Below are positions 54,084-63,192 of a stretch of 64,000 nt of DNA, piece by piece. The notes below the pieces were generated by a model. That model searched no databases. It was not told the origin of the DNA and saw nothing but the letters and a program-made list of their open reading frames with translations. This stretch comes from Raineya sp. (lineage in GTDB: Bacteria > Bacteroidota > Bacteroidia > Cytophagales > Thermonemataceae), in contig JALONN010000016.1 in the NCBI GenBank assembly GCA_025454915.1, forward strand, positions 1 to 64,000, written 5' to 3'. A program made the position numbers and the translations under genes. Numbering within the stretch: position 1 is the stretch's first letter; every line of letters starts with the position of its first letter.

Positions 54084-55169
54084 TTATCGGATAGCAGCAT
54101 AACCTTTTAATAGCCATCCTACCAGTAGGGTGGCTATTGTTTGTACTCCTAAAATTACAAATGAAGGAGTAAGATATTCCCAAAAACGGGCATCTTTAGC
54201 GTATGTTTTAAAATGAGCAAAAGACCACCAACAACGCCATTCTAATGAACAAGGAGTGCATTTATAGCAATATTTTGTATCATAATCAAAGAAAAATTTC
54301 AGAGAAAGATATACAGGTATTAGTACGAGTAGAGTAGCTATAAAAACCCAATTATTACGTTGTTTGGCTTTTTCTACACTCTTAGAGGCTGTTATCAGAT
54401 CATCAGGAATGACACTATGCCGTAAAATCCAGATGGCAATAAGTGTTGCAATACCTCCACTTATCCAAAAAAGATGCTCAAACGTAATTTTTAAAAGCCA
54501 CTTGCTTTTGATAGCATAGGGAGTAAGCCACTGAGCATTTGCCCAACTTGCTCCATAATTGCAAAGTAAAAAAATAACACCAAAAAATAATAGACGAGCA
54601 AACCATTTGGCTTTAAGGGTAGGAGCAACAAACTCTTCATAAACATCTTTGAAAAATCCCCATCCAATCTGTATGCCTTCTAATACCTTATACCAAATTT
54701 TATCTTTCCACGAAAATTTAGGAATATCAGAAAGTGTGTATCTTTTTCTACCTGATTTACTGTGCTCTGATTTAAAAAAAGCATTTTTTGCTCCTGAGGT
54801 AATCCAAATATACTGAGCATACAAATGGTTATCATAAGAAAAAGCTTGTTCGATGGCTTCATCAAAAGTTGTTTCACCTACACCAGCTTTTTTACATTCA
54901 ATAATGATAAACGGATTTTGCTTTAAATCGTCAGCAAAAATTAAAATATCTACTCTCTTATAGCTTGAACCCATCTTTACAGGGTGTTCAAACACAACTC
55001 TTTTGGCTGGATAGCGATAGGTATATAACACTTCCAAATATACTTGCATACGTATTTGTTCCTCTGGATTAAGGGGTAAAGATATATCCAAAGGAGCATA
55101 GTAAACCGTATTTTGTGCTGTATTGATGTGTATAATGCCTTCTGCCTGAGCTTTAGAAAGTAGATTCAT
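54084..55169 (-). CDS. HsdR-N-type PD-(D/E)XK nuclease fused to membrane helices
   Basis: A 361-aa protein. The N-terminal about 140 residues resemble the type I restriction HsdR N-terminal domain: EEQIRMQVYLEVLYTYRYPAKRVVFEHPVKMGSSYKRVDILIF (Asp74), then IIIECKKAG with Glu91 and Lys93, and QYIWITSGAKNAFF. The PD-(D/E)XK residues look intact. Residues about 190-360 hold four predicted transmembrane helices with a cysteine-rich loop (CYKCTPC near 301-307, plus Cys313). No helicase or methylase is present. It may be a membrane-tethered DNA-degrading or defence protein. Function unproven. Confidence 0.75.
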   Translation of the reverse strand: MNLLSKAQAEGIIHINTAQNTVYYAPLDISLPLNPEEQIRMQVYLEVLYTYRYPAKRVVFEHPVKMGSSYKRVDILIFADDLKQNPFIIIECKKAGVGETTFDEAIEQAFSYDNHLYAQYIWITSGAKNAFFKSEHSKSGRKRYTLSDIPKFSWKDKIWYKVLEGIQIGWGFFKDVYEEFVAPTLKAKWFARLLFFGVIFLLCNYGASWANAQWLTPYAIKSKWLLKITFEHLFWISGGIATLIAIWILRHSVIPDDLITASKSVEKAKQRNNWVFIATLLVLIPVYLSLKFFFDYDTKYCYKCTPCSLEWRCWWSFAHFKTYAKDARFWEYLTPSFVILGVQTIATLLVGWLLKGYAAIR

Positions 55170-55207
55170 CTGTAAAAGCTATTTGTACTCAAACAAAATG
55201 TTTGTGA

Positions 55208-55270
55208 AAACCTATAAGGTTTGAGCTTGTTTATCAATTAATTCTGGAAAAAACAAAACCTTATAGGTTT
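55208..55270. repeat. AAACCTATAAGGTTT inverted repeat pair
   Basis: AAACCTATAAGGTTT (itself nearly palindromic) at 55208 and its exact complement AAACCTTATAGGTTT at 55256, 33 bases apart, in the 156-base gap between the nuclease-fold gene and pgk. The two copies can form a hairpin. I see no gene in this gap. Confidence 0.6.
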
Positions 55271-55325
55271 CAAAAGATACATTATCTATGATAATTAAAA
55301 ATATACCTTGAATGTAAAATAATAA

Positions 55326-56513
55326 TTATGACAAAGCTTTCACACCAGGTAATTCTTTTCCTTCCATGTATTCGAGTAAAGCACCACCACCAGTCGAAAC
55401 ATAAGAAACTTTATCACCAAAACCAAGCTGATTTACAGCGGCAGCAGAATCTCCACCACCAATTAAAGAAAAACCACCTTTTTCTGTAGCACTTACAACA
55501 GCTTTAGCAACAGCTGATGTTCCTTGTGCAAAGTTTGGCATTTCAAAAACGCCCATCGGACCATTCCAAAGAACAGTTTTAGAGCTTTCAATTACCTTTG
55601 AAAAGTTTTCAGCAGCTTTTTTCCCAATATCTAAGCCCATCCAACCTGAAGGAATATGAGTGTTATCAGCTTCTTTTCTGTTAGCATCGTTGTTAAAAGC
55701 ATCAGCAATGATAGAGTCTTCAGGTAAAAGTAAATTTACACCTTTATTTTTAGCTTTTTCGATTAATGTTTTGGCTAAATCTAGTTTATCTTCTTCTACA
55801 AGAGAGCTTCCAATCTCACCACCCATTGCTTTGAAAAATGTGTAACTCATGCCACCTCCAATAATCAGATTATCAACTTTATCTAAGAGTCTTTCAATAA
55901 TCAATATTTTATCAGAAATTTTAGCTCCTCCCATAATAGCAGTGAAAGGTTTTTCTGCTGTTTCTAATACTTTTTTTGCGTTGTCTAATTCAGCCTGCAT
56001 TACATATCCACACACACGGGTATCAAAAAATTGAGCCATGACAGCCGTAGAAGCATGAGCTCTGTGAGCAGTTCCAAAAGCATCATTTACATATACATCA
56101 CCTAAAGAAGCAAGTTTTTTGGCAAAATCTATATTTCCTTTTTCTTCTTCTGCATAGAATCTAAGGTTTTCTAAAAGTAGAATTTCACCTGATTTTAGAT
56201 TTTTAGCCATGTTTACAGCCTCGTCACTAATACAATCAGAAGAAAATTGAACTTCTTGTCCTAAAATATTTTTTAAAGAAGAAATGATATGTTTCAAAGA
56301 GTATTTTTCTTCATATCCACCTTTAGGTCTTCCCAAATGAGACATTAAAATTAAGCTACCTCCATCACTTATAATTTTCTTAATACTACGAATATGAGCA
56401 TTGAGACGTGTAAAATCTGTTACTTCAAAAGTGTTTTTATCCAAAGGAACATTAAAATCTACTCTCATCAGAGCTTTTTTGCCTGCAAAATTGTATTGGT
56501 CTAAAGTGAGCAT
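55326..56513 (-). CDS. pgk: Phosphoglycerate kinase
   Basis: A 395-aa glycolytic enzyme. MRVDFNVPLDK and LMSHLGRPKG mark the substrate arm, LLENLRFYAEEEKGN and VNDAFGTAHRAHAST follow, and IMGGAKISDKI, LWNGPMGVFE and GGGDSAAAV complete the nucleotide side. Length is normal. No glycolytic operon partner is adjacent; a GlmU-family gene follows upstream on the same strand. Confidence 0.96.
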   Translation of the reverse strand: MLTLDQYNFAGKKALMRVDFNVPLDKNTFEVTDFTRLNAHIRSIKKIISDGGSLILMSHLGRPKGGYEEKYSLKHIISSLKNILGQEVQFSSDCISDEAVNMAKNLKSGEILLLENLRFYAEEEKGNIDFAKKLASLGDVYVNDAFGTAHRAHASTAVMAQFFDTRVCGYVMQAELDNAKKVLETAEKPFTAIMGGAKISDKILIIERLLDKVDNLIIGGGMSYTFFKAMGGEIGSSLVEEDKLDLAKTLIEKAKNKGVNLLLPEDSIIADAFNNDANRKEADNTHIPSGWMGLDIGKKAAENFSKVIESSKTVLWNGPMGVFEMPNFAQGTSAVAKAVVSATEKGGFSLIGGGDSAAAVNQLGFGDKVSYVSTGGGALLEYMEGKELPGVKALS

Positions 56514-56566
56514 AAATAAATTATGAGTTATGAATGATAAATTATAAATTGATAATTATTCTGTGT

Positions 56567-57751
56567 TTATTGAACAAGTTTAAATCGTCTTTCAAAAACA
56601 TTTAAAAGTATTTTTTTATCGATTTCTGTAAGAGGTATATTTCTGCGTTGCATCATACGTTCAGCAGCTTCAAGAGCTTTTTCAAACTCAAATACTTCAA
56701 AATTATTCTGGTTACTTCCCCACAAAAATGAAGGAATAAATTTAGGTGGGAAATCTCCTCCAAAAATATTGCTACTGATGCCCACAACTGTTCCTGTATT
56801 GAACATCGTATTAATACCCGATTTGGAGTAATCGCCCATCGTAAGTCCACAAAACTGCTTATCTGTATTGATAAAGTCTTCTTGATTATAATTCCATATT
56901 TTTACTTTACTGTAATTGTTTTTAAGATTGGAAGTGTTAGTATCAGCACCCAAATTACACCATTCAGCGAGTACGGAATTACCTAAAAAACCATCATGGG
57001 CTTTGTTAGAGTAGCCAAAAATTACAGAATTGCTAATTTCTCCACCTACTTTGCTATAAGGTCCAATCGTTGTATCACCTCTCATTTTTCCTCCAATATT
57101 TATAACAGAGCCTTCACAGAGTGAAAAATTACCATGAATGACACTCATTTCTTGTATCTGAGCATTTTTCCCGATATAAATGACGCCTTTTTCTGCATTC
57201 AATACACAAGCTTTTAGATCAGCACCTTTTTCTATAAATACATTTTCGGGCTTGTAAACAATGGTGTGTGGGTCTGTGATAGGCTGGCTTTGCCTGTTTT
57301 TGGTGATAAGTTTGAAATCTTCTTGGATTTGCTCTCCGTTATATCCAAAAATATCAAAAGAGTAGGAAATTTTAGTAAAAGAGTCTTTAAATATGATTTT
57401 TTCTAGAGCTTCAAAATTGATGTCAGAAGTTGTTTTGTAGGCAATTACTTCGCCTTTTTTATCAACCAACATTTGTTTTTCTTCCAAACCTAATATTGCA
57501 TCATAAAGCTGTTTGTTTGGGCAGATAGTACCATTAATATATACACTATAATTTTGCTCATCAATCTTAGTTGGGTATTTCTCAGAAAGATAAGCTTCTG
57601 TTTGGAAGCTACAGGTTTGCTGTAGGTAGTATTCCCATTTTTCTTGGATGGTCAGGATACCTACACGTATCAGTGAAAGGGGGCGTAAAAAACTAAGTGG
57701 TAATAAGTTTTTACGGTCTGTTTGGTTATCGAATAAGACAAAGTTTGCCAT
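56567..57751 (-). CDS. GlmU-family protein (Bacteroidota alternative GlmU)
   Basis: A 394-aa protein with an N-terminal domain lacking the full nucleotidyltransferase signature (MANFVLFDNQTDRKNLLPLSFLRPLSLIRVGIL) and a C-terminal left-handed beta-helix (FIEKGADLKACVLNAEKGVIYIGKNAQIQEMSVIHGNFSL, GGKMRGDTTIGPYSKVGGEISNSVIFGYSNKAHDGFLGNSVL). It matches the phylum-specific alternative GlmU group thought to act in peptidoglycan-precursor sugar metabolism. It is divergent from the small EF-hand-like gene. Confidence 0.82.
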   Translation of the reverse strand: MANFVLFDNQTDRKNLLPLSFLRPLSLIRVGILTIQEKWEYYLQQTCSFQTEAYLSEKYPTKIDEQNYSVYINGTICPNKQLYDAILGLEEKQMLVDKKGEVIAYKTTSDINFEALEKIIFKDSFTKISYSFDIFGYNGEQIQEDFKLITKNRQSQPITDPHTIVYKPENVFIEKGADLKACVLNAEKGVIYIGKNAQIQEMSVIHGNFSLCEGSVINIGGKMRGDTTIGPYSKVGGEISNSVIFGYSNKAHDGFLGNSVLAEWCNLGADTNTSNLKNNYSKVKIWNYNQEDFINTDKQFCGLTMGDYSKSGINTMFNTGTVVGISSNIFGGDFPPKFIPSFLWGSNQNNFEVFEFEKALEAAERMMQRRNIPLTEIDKKILLNVFERRFKLVQ

Positions 57752-57848
57752 GAATTGTAAATATTTTATACAAAAATTTGAGAAAAATATTTATTTTACT
57801 ATTTTTAGTACAGAAATTATTTCTTTTAACATTAAAACCCTCAGAATT

Positions 57849-58109
57849 ATGTCTTATTATCGTGTAATTGATGGAAAAAAATATGATAACGGATTACTTG
57901 CAGCTGCTGAAGAAGCTGTAAAAGGTAGAGGTGATGGTAGAATTTCTTTAGATGATGCCAAATTATTGCTCGAGCAAGTAAAGGACGGTGATACTTATAC
58001 TGATATCGAAAAAGATACAATGGAGTATATCCGTAACAATTTCAAATGGACAGAAGAGGCTGATGAATGGTTCCGTACAGAAATTCGTAAATGGGCAGCA
58101 ACTAAATAG
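57849..58109 (+). CDS. Small EF-hand-like conserved protein
   Basis: An 86-aa acidic protein from the ATG at 57849 (MSYYRVIDGKKYDNG). GRGDGRISLDDAKLLL resembles a calcium-loop plus helix. EKDTMEYIRNNFKWTEEADEWFRTEIRKWA follows. A longer frame from 57648 overlaps the divergent GlmU-family gene and is rejected. Conserved small proteins of this type occur in many bacteria, but function is unknown. A terminator follows. Confidence 0.75.
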   Translation: MSYYRVIDGKKYDNGLLAAAEEAVKGRGDGRISLDDAKLLLEQVKDGDTYTDIEKDTMEYIRNNFKWTEEADEWFRTEIRKWAATK

Positions 58110-58115
58110 TATTCT

Positions 58116-58157
58116 AAAACAGAGATAAATAAATTTTTATCTCTGTTTTATTTTTTT
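58116..58157. terminator. Bidirectional terminator between the EF-hand-like and slyD genes
   Basis: A 14-bp stem AAAACAGAGATAAA / TTTATCTCTGTTTT with a 6-base loop; A and T runs on both sides serve the two convergent genes. Confidence 0.85.
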
Positions 58158-58644
58158 ATATTCCTTTTACTATTCCTTGAATAATTTCTTCAGGAGTTGC
58201 ATTTCTCACATCTAATACTTTTCCTTTATAATTTAGATTTCTACCTGCAAAAGGGTGATTGAAGTCTATGGTTACTATTTTGTCATCAATAAATGTAATG
58301 ACACCATCCAAAGGATAACCATCTTCATCTTGCAAAGGAACAATTTCTCCAATCTTGAGTAATTCTTCGGGGTAATTTTGTTCTTTAAATGCTTGTAGAG
58401 GGTAATCAATCATGTTATCCTCATAATACTCACCAAACCCTTCTTCTGGTGTGAGTGTGAAATCAAAGGAATCACCTTTTGAAAGCCCTTCAAGGCGTTG
58501 CTCTAATGCTGGCAGAGCAAATTCGTGTCCATGAATATAAGCAAAAGGCTCTGTGGCAGGAGCTTGCCCAACGATTTGGTGGTTGTCATCTACAGATGAG
58601 AGTATATAAGAAATATATACAACTTTGTCTTTTTCTACTTTCAT
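58156..58644 (-). CDS. slyD: SlyD-type FKBP peptidyl-prolyl isomerase
   Basis: A 162-aa protein. The FKBP core is split by an insert-in-flap domain: VVYISYIL, FAYIHGHEFALPALEQRLEGLSKGDSFDFTLTPEEGFGEYYEDN, then GVITFIDDKIVTIDFNHPFAGRNLNYKGKVLDVRNATPEE. The HPFAG/NLNYKG end is characteristic of SlyD. It lacks the His-rich metal tail of E. coli SlyD. Folding helper in the cytoplasm. Confidence 0.9.
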   Translation of the reverse strand: MKVEKDKVVYISYILSSVDDNHQIVGQAPATEPFAYIHGHEFALPALEQRLEGLSKGDSFDFTLTPEEGFGEYYEDNMIDYPLQAFKEQNYPEELLKIGEIVPLQDEDGYPLDGVITFIDDKIVTIDFNHPFAGRNLNYKGKVLDVRNATPEEIIQGIVKGI

Positions 58645-58768
58645 TTGGAATAATTTTTTGCAAAAATAAAGAATTATTCTTAACTTTTTGAGTTAAAAGT
58701 AGAACTAAATAAAAAAAGACTACAAAATACTTTATAACATACAACTTTCATAAAACCATTCAAACACT

Positions 58769-59884
58769 ATGGGCATGCTTCGTTGGTTTAAAAAAACAAA
58801 AAAAGAGGAAGACCCTGCTGAAGTTATAGATGCAACCATTATTGAAATGGAGGGTGCTATTCGTACTTCTATTGCCTCCTTGAATCAGCTTGCAAGAAAT
58901 TATAAAGATATGCAAGACAAAACGGCTCAGTTGCAATATGAAGCCCATGATTTAGGAAAAGAAGCATTAAAGGCTATCAAGAATAACAGAGAGATGGAAG
59001 CCAAGCAATTGCTTGCTAAAAAGGCTGATTGTGAAATGCAAGCCAAAGATTATCAGCAGATTGCCAATGAAATGGAAAACTCTATTCGCAAATTAGAGAA
59101 ACAAGTTTCTAAAATGAAAATGCAGTTGGACGAAACCAAATCTAAGAGAGCTGTGCTGATGGCAGAATATGCAAGTGCTAAAACACAAAAGGAACTGGCT
59201 CAAAAATTGCAAGACTTGAATATACATACAGATGTGTTTGAAGAAAATATTATTCAGACACAAATAGAGGCAGGTTTGGAAGAAGAAAGAGAAGACCCTT
59301 TACTCAAAGAATTTGAAGCCTTAAATACATCTGATAGTTCGATTGAACAACTTAAGTTGAAAGCTGAACAAGAAGAAAAACGACAAAAAGAAATCCAAGA
59401 AGCCAATAAACAAAAACAAATAGAACTGCTCTTTGGTAAAGATTTTACAAAACCTCAAGACAAAAAAGAAGATAGACAAGAAAAAGGGAAGCTTTTAGAA
59501 GGATTTTTTGATACAAAAACAAACCCTAAGCCCAAAGAGGATGTAAATGTTTTCTTTACAAATTCTTCAACAAAAAAAACAAATACAGAGGATTTTTTTA
59601 AAAATGATGTGAAGAAAACAGAAAATATTGACGAATTTTTTGATAAAGAAAATCAGCTTTGCATCAATATTGATAGTTTCTTTCAGGAGAATAAACCCAA
59701 AGATAATGTAGATGATTTTTTCAGTAAACAAGAACAAGCTGAATTGGATGAGTTGGAGAAAAAGCTTGCTTCTATGACTGAAGAGCCCAATAAAAAACAA
59801 GAAATAAAAAACAAATTTGATGACTTTTTTAGTGATGAAAAAGATAAAAAGAAAAAACAAATTGATGACTTCTTTAATTCATAA
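58769..59884 (+). CDS. PspA/IM30-like coiled-coil protein with an array of FF motifs
   Basis: A 371-aa protein. Residues about 15-215 form a long coiled coil in the PspA/IM30/Vipp1 style (ESCRT-III-like, starting MGMLRWFKKTKKEEDPAEVIDATIIEMEGAI). The last about 130 residues are disordered and charged, with eight Phe-Phe motifs at 246, 262, 276, 290, 304, 317, 353 and 368, most preceded by acidic residues (EDFF, DEFF, DSFF, DDFF). The spacing is 13-16 residues except for one 36-residue gap. The protein ends on DDFFNS. This tail is not part of classical PspA and looks like an array of short linear binding motifs. It overlaps the next gene by 20 bases. Confidence 0.75.
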   Translation: MGMLRWFKKTKKEEDPAEVIDATIIEMEGAIRTSIASLNQLARNYKDMQDKTAQLQYEAHDLGKEALKAIKNNREMEAKQLLAKKADCEMQAKDYQQIANEMENSIRKLEKQVSKMKMQLDETKSKRAVLMAEYASAKTQKELAQKLQDLNIHTDVFEENIIQTQIEAGLEEEREDPLLKEFEALNTSDSSIEQLKLKAEQEEKRQKEIQEANKQKQIELLFGKDFTKPQDKKEDRQEKGKLLEGFFDTKTNPKPKEDVNVFFTNSSTKKTNTEDFFKNDVKKTENIDEFFDKENQLCINIDSFFQENKPKDNVDDFFSKQEQAELDELEKKLASMTEEPNKKQEIKNKFDDFFSDEKDKKKKQIDDFFNS

Positions 59885-60593
59885 AAAAATAACATCATCG
59901 CTATCCAATTATACATTCAAAATATTCTGGTTAGGACTGCTATTGATACTTCAAAATTGTTCTAAAACTATTGAACCTGATGGTGACCGATTAGGTTATA
60001 ATTACTTTCCTCTGGAAATTGGAAGATTTATTACATGGGAAATAGAAGAAAAAAATTATACCATTTTAGATTCTACTACCAATACATATCAAATAAAAGA
60101 GGTTGTTACAGACTCTTTTACAAACCTTTCTGGTCAACATCAATACATTTTAGAACGCTACAAACGAACTAATATTAATCAATCTTGGCAAATAGATTCT
60201 GTTTGGTCTGCTGTGCGTACGGGCTCACAAGCCATTAAATATGAAAACAACACGCCCTATATCAAACTTATATTTCCTACTGTCAACAATCAAATATGGA
60301 ATGGCAATGCATACAATAATTATGGCGAAAAAACGTATAAACTGGTGGAAAATAAGAGAAGTAGGAAGTATGGTGAAATAACATTCCCCAATACTGTCAA
60401 GATACTGATGGGCAATGACTCCAGCCTCGTTACACAGGTAAAAAGAGAAGAAGTTTATGCTTTAGGTGTTGGTTTGGCTTATATGAAACGAATTAATGTT
60501 CGCTTCAAGTCTGATGAGCCTAATTTAGGAAAAGGTATTATAGAATCGGGGAAAATTGAGAAATTTACAATCCTAGAATATGGTAAAGAGTAA
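59865..60593 (+). CDS. Lipoprotein, hypothetical
   Basis: A 242-aa protein from the ATG at 59865, beginning inside the last codons of the PspA-like gene, so translation is probably coupled. N-terminal hydrophobic segment and lipobox (LILQNC). The mature part is beta-rich (GYNYFPLEIGRFITWEIEEKNYTILDSTTNTYQIKEVV). No known domain is recognised. Its tight overlap suggests it works with the PspA-like protein. Confidence 0.7.
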   Translation: MTSLIHKKITSSLSNYTFKIFWLGLLLILQNCSKTIEPDGDRLGYNYFPLEIGRFITWEIEEKNYTILDSTTNTYQIKEVVTDSFTNLSGQHQYILERYKRTNINQSWQIDSVWSAVRTGSQAIKYENNTPYIKLIFPTVNNQIWNGNAYNNYGEKTYKLVENKRSRKYGEITFPNTVKILMGNDSSLVTQVKREEVYALGVGLAYMKRINVRFKSDEPNLGKGIIESGKIEKFTILEYGKE

Positions 60594-60617
60594 TTTTTAA
60601 TAAAAAATGAAAAATAT

Positions 60618-62348
60618 ATGAAAACTTCAAATCTAAAATTGACACACAAAAACTATCCGATTCTTATGTTGTTTATGCTGGTAGCTTCTGCCATAATGGC
60701 TCAAACACAAGAAAAGTATTACTTTATTCCATTCAAAGATAAACAGGGGATAGCATACAATATTTCTGAGCCTCAGAATTTTCTCAGCAAAAAAGCTTTG
60801 GATAGACGTAAAAAGCAAAACATTGAAATTTCTTCCGAAGATTTACCTGTCAATATGAATTATGTTGCTCAAATTAAAACACAAGGAGCTAAAATTCATC
60901 AGGTGACCAAATGGTTTAACGGTGTGGTAGTTTTGTGTAATGAAACCGTTTTGGGGCAAATTAAAGCCCTCAACTTTGTAAAAGCTGAGGAGATTAAAAT
61001 GGTAAAAAATAAACCAACTACAGAATCAGAAGACCAAAAAGAAAACAAAAGAAATTACAAATCAGCAAAAAAAACTACTGATTTTACGAAAGGTTTTGAA
61101 TTTGATAAGACATCTTATGGATATTCTTATACTCAAAATCAAATGATTGGAGTTGATGAAATGCACAAAAAAGGCTTCTGGGGTGAAGGAATGATTATGG
61201 CTGTTTTCGATTCAGGCTTTAGTGACGCAGATAAACAAACATATTTTAAGCACCTTTTTGAAAATGGTCAGATTTTAGATACCTACGATTTTGTAATGAA
61301 TGAACGCTCTGTTTTTGAAGATGACGACCACGGCAGAATGGTACTTTCGTGTATTGCTGCTTACGAAAAAGGAAAAATTGTGGGCACTGCTCCTAAAACA
61401 CAATTTTATTTGTTTAGAACTGAGGATGTTAATACAGAGTATATGATAGAAGAATACAATTGGCTTACAGCTGCTGAAAAAGCAGATAGCTTGGGTGTAG
61501 ATATTATCAGTTCTTCTTTAGGGTATACAAATTTTGATGATAAAACAACCAGTTATAAAACTGAACAAATGGATGGTAAAACCTGTATAGCTACTCGTGC
61601 CGCTGAAATAGCAGCTCAAAAGGGTATGGTAGTAGTTAGTAGTGCAGGTAATGAAGGTGGTTCTGCTTGGAATATCATTTCATCACCAGCAGATGCTGCC
61701 TCAATTTTGAGTATTGGTGCAGTAAATAGCAGAGGAGGTATAGTTTATTTTAGCTCCAGAGGTTATACAGCTGATGGTCGTGTAAAACCTGATGTACTTG
61801 CAATGGGGAGTAGTGCTACAGTTGGTGGAAGTAATAGCGAAGTTTCTTTTAATAATGGAACATCTTTTTCCTGCCCTATTATGGCAGGTTTAGTGGCAGG
61901 TTTTTGGCAGGCAAATCCACAACTTACAGCAAAACAAGTGGTAGAATATATACGTAAATCAGGTAACCAGTATTCTAAACCAGATAACACATATGGCTAT
62001 GGAATCGCAAGTTTTACAAGAGCCGACTATCTTGCTAAAAAAGAAACCACAACCGATGGAATCATGACAGGGCAAAATCCTAATGAATTTAAAATTTATC
62101 CAAACCCCTATAAACCCGATAATAAGGAAACCATACCAGCCATTGCTTGGGGTGCTAACTATAGAGGGAAAAATATAGAAATAAATGTATATGACTCAAA
62201 ATCAAAACTTATATCTCTTATTCGTTTAAAACAAGTAGGCAAAGAAACAATTCTTGAAGATCTCAAGAATTTACCAAGAGGAGAATATATCTTGACAGTT
62301 AGCCCTAACCTAAGCCCACAACCATCCCTTAGGTTTATTATTGAATAA
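60618..62348 (+). CDS. Subtilisin-like serine protease with T9SS-type tail
   Basis: A 576-aa secreted S8 protease with a signal peptide ending IMAQ. Catalytic triad Asp198 (AVFDSGF), His238 (DDDHGRM) and Ser416 (GTSFSCP). An N-terminal inhibitor-like propeptide region (QNFLSKKALDRRKKQNIEISSEDLPVN to VKAEEIKMVK) precedes it. The C-terminal region (EFKIYPNPYKPDNKE... LPRGEYILTVSPNL) is a type A T9SS sorting domain with the YPNP motif. It lies 24 bases after the lipoprotein gene and may share its transcript. Confidence 0.93.
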   Translation: MKTSNLKLTHKNYPILMLFMLVASAIMAQTQEKYYFIPFKDKQGIAYNISEPQNFLSKKALDRRKKQNIEISSEDLPVNMNYVAQIKTQGAKIHQVTKWFNGVVVLCNETVLGQIKALNFVKAEEIKMVKNKPTTESEDQKENKRNYKSAKKTTDFTKGFEFDKTSYGYSYTQNQMIGVDEMHKKGFWGEGMIMAVFDSGFSDADKQTYFKHLFENGQILDTYDFVMNERSVFEDDDHGRMVLSCIAAYEKGKIVGTAPKTQFYLFRTEDVNTEYMIEEYNWLTAAEKADSLGVDIISSSLGYTNFDDKTTSYKTEQMDGKTCIATRAAEIAAQKGMVVVSSAGNEGGSAWNIISSPADAASILSIGAVNSRGGIVYFSSRGYTADGRVKPDVLAMGSSATVGGSNSEVSFNNGTSFSCPIMAGLVAGFWQANPQLTAKQVVEYIRKSGNQYSKPDNTYGYGIASFTRADYLAKKETTTDGIMTGQNPNEFKIYPNPYKPDNKETIPAIAWGANYRGKNIEINVYDSKSKLISLIRLKQVGKETILEDLKNLPRGEYILTVSPNLSPQPSLRFIIE

Positions 62349-62397
62349 TCTATGAATAAATTTGGTTTCTATAAAAGTTTTTTTATATTGGTAAAAC

Positions 62398-62430
62398 AAA
62401 ATCCCTTTTGTAGAGAAAGGGATTTTCTAA
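62398..62430 (+). terminator. Terminator after the subtilisin-like gene
   Basis: An 11-bp stem AAAATCCCTTT / AAAGGGATTTT with a 7-base loop. The 3' arm ends in TTTT. It separates the protease gene from the membrane gene. Confidence 0.7.
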
Positions 62431-62442
62431 CTTTTAGGTACC

Positions 62443-63132
62443 ATGCTTCCTGTTTCAAACTCTATATATACAACTTTTTTTATAGCTACATTCGCTTCTA
62501 TCATATTCTTCTTTATTTCAATACAAGGAGATTTGAAAGCAAGGAACTTTATTTTGTTTGTAATATTTTGGCTTGGTATTCAGGCTTTTCTTACCTTACA
62601 GGGACTGTATTATACAAATACCAATGCTATTCCACCCAAAATTTTCTTATTTGGAATCTTCCCAACAATTATCATAATTACGTATTTATTTTTAAGTAAA
62701 AAAGGTAAAAGCTTTATAGATAATCTTTCTTTAGAGTTTTTAACTCGTCTTCACATTGTCAGAATACCCGTTGAAATAGCTCTTTATCAGTTGTATATAG
62801 AACAGAAAATACCTCAGTTGATGACTTTTGAGGGGAGAAATTTTGATATTATAGCAGGTGTTACAGCTCCACTAATGGCTTATCTGGTATTCAGGAAGAA
62901 AGTATTGCCAAATAAAATACTTTTAGTCTGGAATGTAATCTGTTTAGGGTTGCTTATCAATATTGTTATAAATGCAATCCTTTCAGCACCTTCTCCATTT
63001 CAACAATTTGCTTTTGAACAGCCTAATATAGCCATTTTGTATTTCCCAATTAGTTGGTTACCAACATTTATAGTACCAATAGTACTTTTTAGTCATCTGG
63101 TTGCAATCAGAAATTTATGGAATAAAGGATAA
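62443..63132 (+). CDS. Seven-helix integral membrane protein
   Basis: A 229-aa protein with about seven transmembrane helices (for example TFFIATFASIIFFFISI, IIIITYLFL and ILLVWNVICLGLLINIVI). An LHIVRIPVEIALYQLYIEQKIPQLMTFEGRNFDI loop is conserved-looking. It resembles uncharacterised Bacteroidota membrane proteins. No catalytic motif is seen. Separate from the next gene by 60 bases. Confidence 0.8.
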   Translation: MLPVSNSIYTTFFIATFASIIFFFISIQGDLKARNFILFVIFWLGIQAFLTLQGLYYTNTNAIPPKIFLFGIFPTIIIITYLFLSKKGKSFIDNLSLEFLTRLHIVRIPVEIALYQLYIEQKIPQLMTFEGRNFDIIAGVTAPLMAYLVFRKKVLPNKILLVWNVICLGLLINIVINAILSAPSPFQQFAFEQPNIAILYFPISWLPTFIVPIVLFSHLVAIRNLWNKG

Positions 63133-63192
63133 ATGTATTTATACTTATACCTAAAGAAAGTTAATATAGAAGGATAGAAAAAACGAATACTT

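Noticed and set aside
57648..57848. N-terminal extension of the EF-hand-like protein
   Set aside because: Overlaps the divergent GlmU-family gene; the ATG at 57849 fits the conserved start better.
62352..62699. 115-codon frame in front of the membrane protein
   Set aside because: Another frame of the true membrane gene plus the terminator; composition is not protein-like.
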